This document shows, one piece after another, positions 1 to 7,095 of a stretch of DNA of 11,933 bases. The stretch lies in contig PMKX01000088.1 of NCBI GenBank assembly GCA_003158705.1, positions 1 to 11,933 on the forward strand, read 5' to 3'. Origin of the DNA: Actinomycetota bacterium (GTDB lineage Bacteria > Actinomycetota > Thermoleophilia > UBA2241). A program made the position numbers and the translations under genes. The notes below the pieces were generated by a model, which saw only the letters and a list, made by a program, of their open reading frames with translations, searched no databases and was not told where the DNA came from. Position 1 is the first letter of the stretch, and every line of letters starts with the position of its first letter.

Positions 1-1527
1 CTCTCGGCGCTCGACCAGACGGTGGTCGGCACGGCCATGCCGCGCATCGTCGCCGACCTCAACGGCCTGCAGCACTACGCTTGGGTCGCCACCGGCTACC
101 TGCTCGCCTCCACGGCCTCGATGCCCATCTGGGGCAAGCTCTCGGACGCCTATGGCCGCAAAGTGTTCTTCATGATCGGCATGCTCATCTTCGTGCTGGG
201 ATCTGCTCTGTGCGGCCAAGCCCACTCCATGACTGAGCTGATCGGCTTTCGCGCCCTCCAGGGCATCGGTGCTGGGGCCATGATGCCTGTGACGCAGGCC
301 ATCCTCGGCGACATCTTCCCGCCGGCGCAGCGGGCACGCTGGATGGGCGTCCTCATGAGCGTGTTCGGCGTGGCGACCATCATCGGCCCGCTGCTCGGGG
401 GCTGGATCACCGACAACATGGGCTGGCGCTGGACGTTCTACGTCAATCTGCCCATCGGTATCATCGCCCTGGCTTTTGCCGCCGTGGCGCTGCCCGCCCA
501 CGTGAGCCTGCGGCGCCACGTCGTCGACTACTTCGGCGCCGCCCTGCTCGTGGCGGCGGCGGTGCCTCTGCTGCTTGCGTTCAGCTGGGCCGGTTCCACT
601 TACGGCTGGGGCTCGGCCACCATCATCGGTCTGTTCGTCGTCTCGGTCGTCATGTGGCTGGCGTTCTTCTGGCGCGAATCGCGGGCCGCCGAGCCTGTCC
701 TCAATCCGCAGCTTTTCCGCAACAGCATCTTCGCCGTCTCGGCCGTGGCGAGCTCGCTGCAGTCGGCCGGCATGTTCGGCGCCATCATGTTCCTGCCGCT
801 GTTCGTGCAGGGTGTGTTGGGCAAGACGGCCACCAACTCCGGCATCATCCTCACACCGCTGATGCTCGGCGCCATCGTCACCAGCATCGCCTCCGGCCAA
901 CTGCTCGCGCGCACGGGGCGCTACAAGGTGGTGGTCGTGAGCGGCTTCGTCGCCGTGGCCGGGGGCACCTACCTGCTCTCGCGCATGGGCGTCGGCACCA
1001 CCCAAGGCACGCTGGCCCTGTACATGGTCATCCTGGGCCTGGGCCTGGGCGTGGCCATGAGTGCCTTCACGGTGATCGTGCAGAACCAGTACCCGACGTA
1101 CCGCCTCGGCGAGGTGACGGCGGGCCTGCAGTTCTTCCGCTCCATCGGCGCCACCGTGGGTCTGGCCGTGTTCGGCTCCATCCTCAACAACCGCTTCGCC
1201 AGCGGGATGCTCCACAACCTGCCAGGGCCTCTGAAGGGTTCGGCCGGCAAGCTCGACAACCCGCAGGTGCTGCTGTCGTCGGGCGCCCGCGCGTCGATCG
1301 CGACCAGCTTCGACAAGTACGGCGCCCAGGGGCACCAGCTCTTCCTCGCGTTCATGGACGCCGTGCGTCACAGCTTGGCGTCGGCGATCAGCGATCTGTT
1401 CGTGCTCGGTACCGTCATCGGCATCCTGGGGCTGGTGGCCGTGCTCTTCCTCAAGGAGGTGCCGCTGCGCCGTACGCACGCTATGGAAGAGGCGCCGGAG
1501 GCGGCGGAGGAGGGGCCTGAAGGCTGA
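1..1527 (+). CDS. DHA2-family MFS multidrug efflux transporter (5' end missing)
   Basis: Proton-driven drug exporter of the 14-helix DHA2 (EmrB/QacA) group in the cytoplasmic membrane. The frame is open from base 1 (first codons Leu-Ser-Ala-Leu-Asp-Gln-Thr) and stops at TGA 1525-1527, so 508 codons are visible. The first codons already lie in helix 1: LDQTVVGTAMPRI (codons 4-16) is the DHA2 helix-1 motif, so the start and only a short N-terminus lie upstream. A GTG at 22 is an internal codon, not the start. Motif A is GKLSDAYGRK (codons 45-54). The antiporter motif C (about codons 123-153) reads GVATIIGPLLGG, followed by WRWTFYVNLPIG. Many hydrophobic segments follow to a Glu-rich cytoplasmic tail. 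The DrrA-type ATPase gene follows 72 bp downstream on the same strand, so this may be a drug-efflux cluster. The substrate cannot be told from sequence. Family is near certain. Confidence 0.95.
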   Translation, partial: LSALDQTVVGTAMPRIVADLNGLQHYAWVATGYLLASTASMPIWGKLSDAYGRKVFFMIGMLIFVLGSALCGQAHSMTELIGFRALQGIGAGAMMPVTQAILGDIFPPAQRARWMGVLMSVFGVATIIGPLLGGWITDNMGWRWTFYVNLPIGIIALAFAAVALPAHVSLRRHVVDYFGAALLVAAAVPLLLAFSWAGSTYGWGSATIIGLFVVSVVMWLAFFWRESRAAEPVLNPQLFRNSIFAVSAVASSLQSAGMFGAIMFLPLFVQGVLGKTATNSGIILTPLMLGAIVTSIASGQLLARTGRYKVVVVSGFVAVAGGTYLLSRMGVGTTQGTLALYMVILGLGLGVAMSAFTVIVQNQYPTYRLGEVTAGLQFFRSIGATVGLAVFGSILNNRFASGMLHNLPGPLKGSAGKLDNPQVLLSSGARASIATSFDKYGAQGHQLFLAFMDAVRHSLASAISDLFVLGTVIGILGLVAVLFLKEVPLRRTHAMEEAPEAAEEGPEG

Positions 1528-1588
1528 GGCCGCTCCGTTGGCCACCGCTGGATCCGGGCTTCGGCTGAGACAGACGACAGAATCACGC

Positions 1589-1594
1589 GAGGAG
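1589..1594 (+). promoter_or_regulatory. Shine-Dalgarno site of the ABC ATPase gene
   Basis: GAGGAG lies 5 nt before the ATG at 1600 and fixes that start. This contrasts with the leaderless-looking starts elsewhere in the window, and suggests the gene is read from a longer transcript, possibly one that includes the upstream MFS gene. I see no convincing promoter in the 72-bp gap 1528-1599. Confidence 0.7.
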
Positions 1595-1599
1595 ATGAG

Positions 1600-2577
1600 A
1601 TGACGAATGCGATCGAGGCCTCCGGCCTCGTGAAGACGTATGCGGGCAAGGTGAAGGCGCTGGACGGGCTGAGCGTGACCGTGGAAAGCGGCTCCGTGTT
1701 TGCCCTGCTCGGCCCCAATGGGGCCGGTAAGTCGACGACGGTGAAGATCCTGACGACGCTTTCGAAGCCGGACGCCGGACAGGCGAGCGTCGCCGGTCTG
1801 GACGTGCTGCGGCAGCCGGAGCGCGTGCGCCGCGCGGTGGGCTGCGTGGCGCAGAAGTCCGGCGTCGACATCCAGGCGACCGGACGCGAGAACCTCATGC
1901 TGCAGGGACACCTCTATGGCATGAGAGGCAAGGAGCTCGAGCAGCGCGTGAGCGGCTTGCTCGAGCGCTTCGGCCTCACCGACTCGGCCCGGCGCATCGC
2001 ACGCACCTACTCGGGCGGCATGCAGCGCAAGCTCGACGTCGCCATGGGCCTCGTGCACAAGCCCCAGGTGCTGTTCCTCGACGAGCCCACCACCGGGCTC
2101 GACCCCGAGTCGCGGGCCGACATGTGGGGCGAGATAGCGCGTCTTACGGCCGAGGAGGGCCTGACCATCCTGCTGACCACGCACTACCTGGAAGAGGCCG
2201 ACAAGCTGGCGCGGCGGCTCTCGATCGTCGACGAGGGACGAGTGGTGGCCGAGGGTTCGCCTGATGAGCTGAAGGGCGAGCTCAAAGGCGACGCCGTGCA
2301 TGTGGAGCTCGCCTCTGGGGAGGCCGGCCGTGCGATCGAGGCGCTGGCGCCGCTGGCCGACGTACGCGACGTGACGCTCGAGGACGGCCGGCTGCTGCAC
2401 CTCCACGCCGACAACGGCGCCCAAGCCGTGCCCGTGATCCTGCAGGCGCTCGAGGCCGGCGGCGTCAACGTGGCCTCGGTCACAGTCGCGCGTCCTTCGC
2501 TCGACGACGTCTATCTCAAGTACACCGGCCGTAGCTTCGAGAAAGCCGAGGCAACGGCCGCGGAGGTGAACCGATGA
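1600..2577 (+). CDS. DrrA-type ABC transporter ATP-binding subunit
   Basis: ATPase that powers an ABC-2 exporter together with the permease encoded next; it acts on the cytoplasmic face of the membrane. The 325 residues match the usual DrrA length. Motifs in order are Walker A GPNGAGKST (38-46), Q-loop Gln85, signature YSGGMQRKLDVA (137-148), Walker B VLFLDEP (157-163) with Glu162, D-loop GLDP (166-169) and H-loop His195 (TTHYLEEAD). The C-terminal part (about 225-325) is the accessory domain of the daunorubicin-resistance subfamily and ends in the typical LDDVYLKYTGR. The start is ATG 1600, supported by the Shine-Dalgarno GAGGAG. The stop overlaps the permease start by 4 nt (ATGA), implying translational coupling. 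By family it exports drugs, lipids or glycolipids; the actual substrate is unknown and DrrA itself is only a relative. Confidence 0.96.
   Translation: MTNAIEASGLVKTYAGKVKALDGLSVTVESGSVFALLGPNGAGKSTTVKILTTLSKPDAGQASVAGLDVLRQPERVRRAVGCVAQKSGVDIQATGRENLMLQGHLYGMRGKELEQRVSGLLERFGLTDSARRIARTYSGGMQRKLDVAMGLVHKPQVLFLDEPTTGLDPESRADMWGEIARLTAEEGLTILLTTHYLEEADKLARRLSIVDEGRVVAEGSPDELKGELKGDAVHVELASGEAGRAIEALAPLADVRDVTLEDGRLLHLHADNGAQAVPVILQALEAGGVNVASVTVARPSLDDVYLKYTGRSFEKAEATAAEVNR
1614..1630 (+). other. GC-rich hairpin just after the ATPase start codon
   Basis: CGAGGCC and GGCCTCG form a perfect 7-bp stem around a 3-nt loop, beginning 14 nt after the A of the ATG at 1600. In mRNA it could hinder early elongation or initiation. 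It may equally be a chance effect of codons in GC-rich DNA (Glu-Ala-Ser-Gly-Leu). Confidence 0.3.
2562..2567 (+). promoter_or_regulatory. Shine-Dalgarno site of the ABC permease gene
   Basis: GGAGGT lies 6 nt before ATG 2574, inside the last codons of the ATPase gene. It supports reinitiation at the ATGA overlap and fixes the permease start. Confidence 0.75.
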
Positions 2578-3347
2578 TCGCTCTGCGCCACACGCTCTAC
2601 CTGACCATCCGCCAGGTGAAGGCGTTTCTGCGCCAGCCCTGGTACCTCGCGCTCACATTGGCGCAGCCCATCATCTGGCTGCTGCTTTTCGGGGCGCTCT
2701 TCAAGAAGATCGTCGAGATCCCCGGCTTCGGCTCCAAGTCGTACATCACCTTCCTCACGCCGGGCATCGTCGTGATGAGCGCCGTGTTCTCGGGCGGCTG
2801 GAGCGGCATGAGCATGATCGACGACCTCGATCACGGCGTGATGGACCGCTTCCTCGTGGCGCCCACGAACCGGGGCGCCTTGATGGTGGGCCGCATCGCG
2901 CCCCAAGTCCTGACCACGATCATCCAGTCGCTGATCCTGGTGGGGTTGGCGCTCGCCGTGGGCGCCACGTTCCCGGGTGGAGCGGCCGGCATCGTCATGC
3001 TCATCGTCTGTGCCGCCCTGCTCAGCGTGGGCTTCAGCATGCTCTCGAACGGGCTCGCCCTCATGCTGCGTCGCGAGGAATCGGTGATCGCGGCGGTCAA
3101 CTTCATCTTGCTGCCCCTCACCTTCCTTTCGTCGGCGTTCCTGCAGCAGAGCTTGGCGCCCAAGTGGATCCAGCAGATCGCCAAGTACAACCCCGTCAAC
3201 TGGGCCGTCCAGGCCGGTCGTGAGGCGCTCAACAAGAGCGGCGATTGGGGCTTTGTGATGGCGCACGCCGGCTACTTGCTGGCGTTCGCGGTGGTCTGCG
3301 CATTGCTCGCGACGCGCGCCTTCCGGAGCTACCAGCGCTCGGTGTGA
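2574..3347 (+). CDS. DrrB-type ABC-2 transporter permease
   Basis: Integral membrane subunit of the exporter driven by the preceding ATPase. The 257 residues are typical of the DrrB/ABC-2 permease family. A cytoplasmic N-terminus (about 25 residues, ending RQVKAFLRQPWYL) is followed by six hydrophobic stretches, roughly at 28-45, 60-82, 105-127, 133-155, 165-185 and 225-245. The family landmark near the C-terminus is FLSSAFL, then NPVNWAVQAGREAL. A loop carrying ERF-like DRFLVAPTNR (about residues 90-100) corresponds to the conserved coupling segment of ABC-2 proteins. It starts within the ATPase stop codon and has its own Shine-Dalgarno sequence, so the two subunits should be made together. 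No further gene follows on this strand for 113 bp. Family certain; substrate unknown. Helix limits are estimates by eye. Confidence 0.95.
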   Translation: MIALRHTLYLTIRQVKAFLRQPWYLALTLAQPIIWLLLFGALFKKIVEIPGFGSKSYITFLTPGIVVMSAVFSGGWSGMSMIDDLDHGVMDRFLVAPTNRGALMVGRIAPQVLTTIIQSLILVGLALAVGATFPGGAAGIVMLIVCAALLSVGFSMLSNGLALMLRREESVIAAVNFILLPLTFLSSAFLQQSLAPKWIQQIAKYNPVNWAVQAGREALNKSGDWGFVMAHAGYLLAFAVVCALLATRAFRSYQRSV

Positions 3348-3360
3348 GCCGCGACACGGA

Positions 3361-3378
3361 CGGCGTGTACGCACGCCG
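3361..3378 (+). terminator. Hairpin with UACG tetraloop after the ABC operon
   Basis: CGGCGTG, loop TACG, then CACGCCG makes a perfect 7-bp stem 13 nt after the permease stop. In RNA the loop is a UNCG-class tetraloop, which is unusually stable. No T-run follows, so this is either a non-canonical terminator or an mRNA 3'-end stabiliser. The position, between the operon and the next promoter, fits either role. Confidence 0.4.
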
Positions 3379-3424
3379 GCAGCGCGCGCGTCTGCAGAGT
3401 CGCGGCCTGCTGTAAACGGAGCCT

Positions 3425-3453
3425 TTGCGTTCCGGCGCCGTTCGTTCTAGTGT
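3425..3453 (+). promoter_or_regulatory. Promoter of the ACT-domain regulator gene
   Basis: A -35-like TTGCGT (3425-3430) is separated by exactly 17 bp from a -10-like TAGTGT (3448-3453). The ATG follows 7 nt later at 3461, so transcription would begin at or next to the start codon. No Shine-Dalgarno sequence lies upstream, consistent with a leaderless mRNA. Confidence 0.6.
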
Positions 3454-3460
3454 CTCGCGC

Positions 3461-3994
3461 ATGGCGACGCAGCACGCAGTGCTCACTGTCCTGGGCGGCG
3501 ACCGCCCCGGCTTGGTGGACGAGGTCTCGGCCTTCGTCCTCGACTGCGGCGGCAACCTCGAAGACAGCCGCATGGTCAACCTGCGCGGACAGTTCGCGAT
3601 CATGATGCTCGTGGCGGGCTCCGAGGCGGTGATGGTGCGTCTGCGCGACAAGCTGGGCACGCTGCGCCGCGATGGCGGCGTGCACGCCGAGCTCACTGAC
3701 GCCGAGGTGGATCAGCCCTGCACGGTGGGTGCCACGATCCCGTATCGTCTGACCACCACGGCGATGGACCATCCCGGGTTGATGCAGTCCATCGCCCACC
3801 TGCTGCGCGCCATGAACGTCAACATCGAGAGTGCCGACACCACGCTGCGCTGCGCTCCGGTCTCCGGCACGCCGCTCTTTGAGATGGAGATGGTTCTCTC
3901 GGTGCCGCCAGAGACACCGGTGGCCGAGCTGTGCGCGGCCGTCGGGCGAGTCGCCGACGACCTCAACATGGACTGGCAGCTCGCGGCGCTCTAG
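3461..3994 (+). CDS. Two-ACT-domain protein, GcvR-like
   Basis: Cytoplasmic protein of 177 residues made of two ACT domains. The first (about 5-80) carries the amino-acid-binding loop GGDRPGLVDEV (12-22) followed by NLEDSRM (32-38) and the strand QFAIMMLV. The second (about 92-175) carries MDHPGLMQSIAHLL (102-115), NVNIESADT and an edge strand FEMEMVLSVP. This order and length match the glycine cleavage regulator GcvR (about 190 residues in E. coli). No DNA-binding domain and no glycine cleavage gene are visible here, so a small-molecule sensor role is the safer call. I chose ATG 3461 over an in-frame TTG at 3425: the ACT strand begins at residue 5, and the TTG is itself the likely -35 element. 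The gene converges on the HAD-PurM fusion with a 34-bp gap. Confidence 0.88.
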   Translation: MATQHAVLTVLGGDRPGLVDEVSAFVLDCGGNLEDSRMVNLRGQFAIMMLVAGSEAVMVRLRDKLGTLRRDGGVHAELTDAEVDQPCTVGATIPYRLTTTAMDHPGLMQSIAHLLRAMNVNIESADTTLRCAPVSGTPLFEMEMVLSVPPETPVAELCAAVGRVADDLNMDWQLAAL

Positions 3995-4028
3995 GGCTGC
4001 GACTCTACCTAGGCGCCGCGGACCCGAT

Positions 4029-5732
4029 TCAGTCTTGTAGGAGGCGGGCGGCCTCGTCGGTCTCGAACTGCGGCCACGAGGCCGCCCGCCCGTTCTCGAG
4101 CGCCGTCACGCCGGCGCCTGGGCCACCGACCACGCCGATGAGCGTGGCGGCGATGCCGGCCCGGCCCAAGGTGGAGACAAGCGGCTCACTCTCGTCGGGG
4201 CGGCAGCAGGCAAGCAGGCTGCCCGAGCCGATGAGGCCCAGGGGGTCGGCGCCGAGCAGCCCGCAGAGCTGCTGCGTCTCGGGGTACACCGGCACAGTCT
4301 CGCGGCGCACCGTGATGGCGTGCCCGCAGGCCACGCTCAACTCCTCCAGCGCCGTGGCCAAGCCGCCCTCGGTGATGTCGTGCAGGGCGCGCACGCCGGC
4401 GAAGCCGCGGGCGATGCGCGCCTCCTCGCTGATGCTCAGTCGGTCGAGCAGATGCCGGCATGCGGCGAGCTGCTCGGCGGTCATGCCCAGAGTGCGCAAA
4501 CGGTCGGGCAGCTCGCCGGCCAGCAGAGCCGTGCCCTCGATCGCCAGCGCCTTGGTGAGCAGTACCTGGTCGCCCTCCGCCACGCCGCGCTTGTCGCGCA
4601 GGTCGGCTCGCGGCAGCGTGCCCAGCATGGTGGCCGCGACGACGGGCCTAGTCACGGCGGCCGTGATCTCGGTGTGGCCGCCGACCAGCGCGATGCCGGC
4701 GCCGGCACTGGTCGCCGCTATGTTCTCGAGCAGGTGCAGGGCCTCCGACGGTGTGGTCCCTGCCGGCAGGAGCACGGTGGTGAGCAGCCAGCGTGGCTCA
4801 CCGCCGGAGGTGGCGATGTCGTTGGCGTTGACCAGCACGGCCAAGCGCCCGAGGTCGGCGCTCGTGAGCGTGATGGGGTCGCCGTGCACGACCATCACCT
4901 CGTCGCCGCTCACGTCGAGCGCGGCCACGTCCTCGCCGACCCCGGCGCCGACGAGCACGGCGGGGTCGGCCACGTCCAGGCCGCCCAGATAGCGGGCGAG
5001 CAGCTGGTTGGGCAGCTTGCCCTGCGGCAGCGGCAGGCCGAGGCGCACCACGGCCTCGAGATCGTTGAGGCGACGGATGACGAAGTCGCAGTCCGCCGCC
5101 TCCGGAGACTCTGCGGTCGCGTCGCCGGGCCGCTCGCACCCCTCGCTGTTGGTGAGGTACACGGTCACGGCGCCGGCGTTGCGGCCGGCCTGCATGTCCA
5201 AGCGGAAGTCGCCCACGACGAGCATGTGCTCCACCGGTACGCCGAGTCGCCGGGCGGCCAAACGGATGCCGTCGGGGGCCGGCTTGGGCAGCACGTCATC
5301 GTCGCGGGTGACGATGACGTCGAAGTCGGCGGGGCCGATGTGCGCGCAGCGCTCCAGGCCCCGCTCCACCGCGGCGCGCCCGTTGCGCGTGAGAATGCCC
5401 AGCGGCAAGCTCAGGCCTCGCAGCTGCTGAACAACGCCTTCGGCGCCCTCGTTGGGCTCCGAGCGGGCGGCGCCTTCGAGCTCGAACCGCTCTAGCGTCG
5501 CTCGCGCCCGCTGGCGCTCCTCACCCTCCGGCAGCCCGTCGACGAACTCGAGAATGTACATGTCCGGCGGGCAATGCAGCGCCTGCCTGACGGCCTCGAA
5601 GTCGATGGCGCCCGGCCGCGTGAGCGTGCCGTCGAAGTCGAACAGGACGGCCTCCGCGCGAAACGGCGGCACGCTCGGCCTGCTCACGTCAACGTCCCGC
5701 ACGCTCGCCGGTCTCGCGTAGGCTTCCGGCAC
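4029..5732 (-). CDS. Fusion of HAD phosphatase and PurM/HypE-like ATP-binding domain
   Basis: One chain of 567 residues holds two enzymes. Residues about 27-230 are a HAD-superfamily phosphatase: motif I DFDGTLT (32-38; Asp32 nucleophile, Asp34), motif II Thr115 in GILTRNG, Lys150 in LPKPAPDG, and motif IV GDFRLD (174-179). Residues about 237-560 are an AIR-synthase/HypE/SelD-type domain. It has GAGVGEDVAALD (262-273), VNANDIATSGGEPRW (301-315), GGHTEI (351-356) and a C-terminal half with HDITEGGLATALEEL. The PurM superfamily activates small molecules with ATP; neither the substrate nor the reaction here is known. It lies behind the glycosyltransferase gene on the same strand. GTG 5732 has a GAGG 6 nt upstream (5739-5742) but makes a 44-nt overlap. 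GTG 5687, 1 nt after the upstream stop, is the main alternative (552 residues). Domain assignment is firm, function is not. Confidence 0.9.
   Translation of the reverse strand: MPEAYARPASVRDVDVSRPSVPPFRAEAVLFDFDGTLTRPGAIDFEAVRQALHCPPDMYILEFVDGLPEGEERQRARATLERFELEGAARSEPNEGAEGVVQQLRGLSLPLGILTRNGRAAVERGLERCAHIGPADFDVIVTRDDDVLPKPAPDGIRLAARRLGVPVEHMLVVGDFRLDMQAGRNAGAVTVYLTNSEGCERPGDATAESPEAADCDFVIRRLNDLEAVVRLGLPLPQGKLPNQLLARYLGGLDVADPAVLVGAGVGEDVAALDVSGDEVMVVHGDPITLTSADLGRLAVLVNANDIATSGGEPRWLLTTVLLPAGTTPSEALHLLENIAATSAGAGIALVGGHTEITAAVTRPVVAATMLGTLPRADLRDKRGVAEGDQVLLTKALAIEGTALLAGELPDRLRTLGMTAEQLAACRHLLDRLSISEEARIARGFAGVRALHDITEGGLATALEELSVACGHAITVRRETVPVYPETQQLCGLLGADPLGLIGSGSLLACCRPDESEPLVSTLGRAGIAATLIGVVGGPGAGVTALENGRAASWPQFETDEAARLLQD
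4043..4090. terminator. 15-bp perfect inverted repeat, likely bidirectional terminator, inside the convergent gene end
   Basis: GGCGGGCGGCCTCGT (4043-4057) and ACGAGGCCGCCCGCC (4076-4090) are perfect inverted repeats around an 18-nt loop. They fall within the last 20 codons of the minus-strand fusion gene and 48 bp past the stop of the convergent ACT gene. A transcript from either side would form this stem. For the plus-strand gene it would act as a 3' hairpin; for the minus-strand gene it would lie just before the stop. There is no U-tract, so the terminator role is inferred from geometry only. Confidence 0.5.
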
Positions 5733-7035
5733 GCTCTGCCTCGCTTGCGACCGCCGCCGTCTGGCTCCGCCACACCATCACCGCACATGTGGCCCAGATG
5801 ACCATGGCCAACACGAAGGGCAGCGAGAGCAGCCGCCACACGCCCGAATCCAGCATGGTCTGCTGGACCATCTTCCACAGGAGCTCGTTGGCGTCGACGG
5901 CCACGAGCAGCACGCCGAGCAGAGCCAGGGGCAGCCAGCGTCGGGCTCTGATCAGTCGGTCGGCGATGAGCAGCAGCGGAATGAGCAGCCATGAGAACTG
6001 GTGGTAGTAGGTGAAGGGCCCGACCACCAGCGTGGCGGCGATGACCATGCCCAACCCGAGCCCCTCGATTTCGGCAGGGCCGGCGGCCGCAGGGCCAGCG
6101 GCCGCTGGCCCTGCTCTGGCGGACCGCCGCCGCGGCCAGAGAACGACCGCCGTGGCCACAGCGAGGGCGGCGGCGAAGGCCACGGCGATGATGTGCACCG
6201 CTGTCGTGCGCTCCGTGCTGGCCCACGTGGTCTGCGGCAGAAGCGCGCGGCCCACGACGGCCGTCAACGATTGGTTCTGCGGCGACAGGTTGATGCGCTG
6301 CGGGTCGGTGAGCAAGAAGGCATGCGCCATGTAGTCGCCGAAGCCGTGCAGGCTCACGAGCGGCACGAAGAGCACGACCATGGCGGCCAGGGCGGCCAGC
6401 GAGGCGAGAGCGGTGCGCCAGCTGCGTCTCCAGAACAGGTACGCCACGAGAGCTATGGGCGTCAGCTTGAGGGCGGCGGCCGCCGCCACGCCGATGCCTC
6501 CGGCGGCCGCGCGTCGTCGCATCACTCCCCAGAACGCCAGCGCCAGAAAGGCGAAGGCGAGGCCGTTCACCTGGCCGTCGAGCAGGGTGTGGTACACGGG
6601 GCCGCAGAAGAGCGTCGTCCCCAGGGCCAGGACAAGTCTCCAGCCTCCGCCCAGCGCCAGTCCCACAAGCCACGCGCCGGCGACGAAGCCGACGGCGTTG
6701 GCCGTCTCCCAGACGATCATCGCGCCGTGAGGTCCCAGCGGTGAGAGTACGCGGCCAAGCGCGGCGGTGAACGGCGGGTAGCGGTAGGGCCACGAGAAGT
6801 GCGAGATATGCAGCTGACTTGCAAGCCCCCGCCACGCCGTCTCGGAGATCACATAGGGGCTCTGACCACGGTGCAGTAGCGCACCGGCCATGTAGTAGAC
6901 GTAGAAGTCGAGCGGCGAGTTGGTGACGACGATGATCGCGAGCCACCCGGCGAGGGCTGACACCAGCACGAGCAGGAGAGCGAGGGTAGCGACCAGCGTG
7001 CGGCGCCTGCGGACGTCGTCGGTGAGTGTGTACAC
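5689..7035 (-). CDS. GT87-family (PimE-like) polyprenol-phosphate mannosyltransferase
   Basis: Multi-pass GT-C glycosyltransferase, 448 residues, that by family transfers mannose (or another sugar) from a polyprenyl-phosphate donor to an envelope glycolipid on the outer face of the membrane. After a short basic N-terminus (VRRRR, 8-12) and helix 1, the first outer loop has SPLDFYVYYMAG (40-51). Asp43 sits where the catalytic Asp of PimE lies. Other GT87 landmarks are RYPPFTAALGRVLSPLG (about 89-105), LDGQVNGLAFAFLALAFWG, AAAALKLTPIALVAYLF and SPQNQSLTAVVGRAL. About eleven hydrophobic segments are visible. The frame is open upstream to 7116, but I take GTG 7035: a TATACT lies exactly 7 nt upstream, and this puts a normal short cytoplasmic tail before helix 1. 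A low-complexity Ala-Gly-Pro linker (about 308-322) is noted separately. Acceptor and sugar are not determined. Confidence 0.9.
   Translation of the reverse strand: MYTLTDDVRRRRTLVATLALLLVLVSALAGWLAIIVVTNSPLDFYVYYMAGALLHRGQSPYVISETAWRGLASQLHISHFSWPYRYPPFTAALGRVLSPLGPHGAMIVWETANAVGFVAGAWLVGLALGGGWRLVLALGTTLFCGPVYHTLLDGQVNGLAFAFLALAFWGVMRRRAAAGGIGVAAAAALKLTPIALVAYLFWRRSWRTALASLAALAAMVVLFVPLVSLHGFGDYMAHAFLLTDPQRINLSPQNQSLTAVVGRALLPQTTWASTERTTAVHIIAVAFAAALAVATAVVLWPRRRSARAGPAAAGPAAAGPAEIEGLGLGMVIAATLVVGPFTYYHQFSWLLIPLLLIADRLIRARRWLPLALLGVLLVAVDANELLWKMVQQTMLDSGVWRLLSLPFVLAMVIWATCAVMVWRSQTAAVASEAERAGSLRETGERAGR
6074..6114. repeat. 15-bp tandem repeat with 26-bp perfect palindrome inside the GT87 gene
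   Basis: GCAGGGCCGGCGGCC (6074-6088) is repeated with one change at 6089-6103. The second copy continues into a perfect palindrome of 26 bp (6089-6114), whose half-site is GCAGGGCCAGCGG. On the minus strand it encodes the loop GPAAAGPAAAGPA between two membrane segments. Such a repeat may vary in copy number; the protein loop would tolerate it because the 15-bp unit keeps frame. Confidence 0.75.
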
Positions 7036-7042
7036 GTCGTGG

Positions 7043-7048
7043 AGTATA
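7043..7048 (-). promoter_or_regulatory. -10 element of the glycosyltransferase gene (leaderless)
   Basis: Read on the minus strand, TATACT is followed by 7 nt and then GTG at 7035. No Shine-Dalgarno sequence precedes that GTG. I see no good -35 hexamer 16-18 bp upstream. It faces away from the metallopeptidase promoter within the same 73-bp gap. Confidence 0.55.
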
Positions 7049-7095
7049 TCGTGAGGCCATCGGCGGCGATGATGCAGCGGTGGCACGAACAGGCG

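Noticed and set aside
22..24. GTG as the start of the MFS gene
   Set aside because: The frame continues to base 1 and the preceding codons (LSALDQT) belong to the conserved helix-1 motif, so the gene begins outside the window.
1514..1531. GGCCT/AGGCC hairpin at the MFS stop codon
   Set aside because: Five-base-pair stem with an 8-nt loop, expected by chance at this GC content.
1528..1599. Promoter for the ABC operon in the gap after the MFS gene
   Set aside because: No TAnnnT box at the spacing used by the other genes and no -35/-10 pair with proper spacing; the gene has a Shine-Dalgarno site instead.
2511..3374. Long minus-strand open frame opposite the ABC permease
   Set aside because: Its product is rich in His, Arg, Asp and Gln with no recognisable domain, typical of the antisense of a GC-rich gene; the plus strand encodes a clear ABC-2 permease.
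3931..5495. Long plus-strand open frames opposite the HAD-PurM fusion (3931-4992 and 4320-5495)
   Set aside because: Low-complexity Ser/Arg/Ala or Gly/His/Gln products without motifs, covering a minus-strand gene with many catalytic motifs.
5684..7060. Alternative minus-strand frame over the glycosyltransferase gene
   Set aside because: Arg/His/Ala-rich product with no membrane segments; the overlapping frame has all GT87 landmarks.
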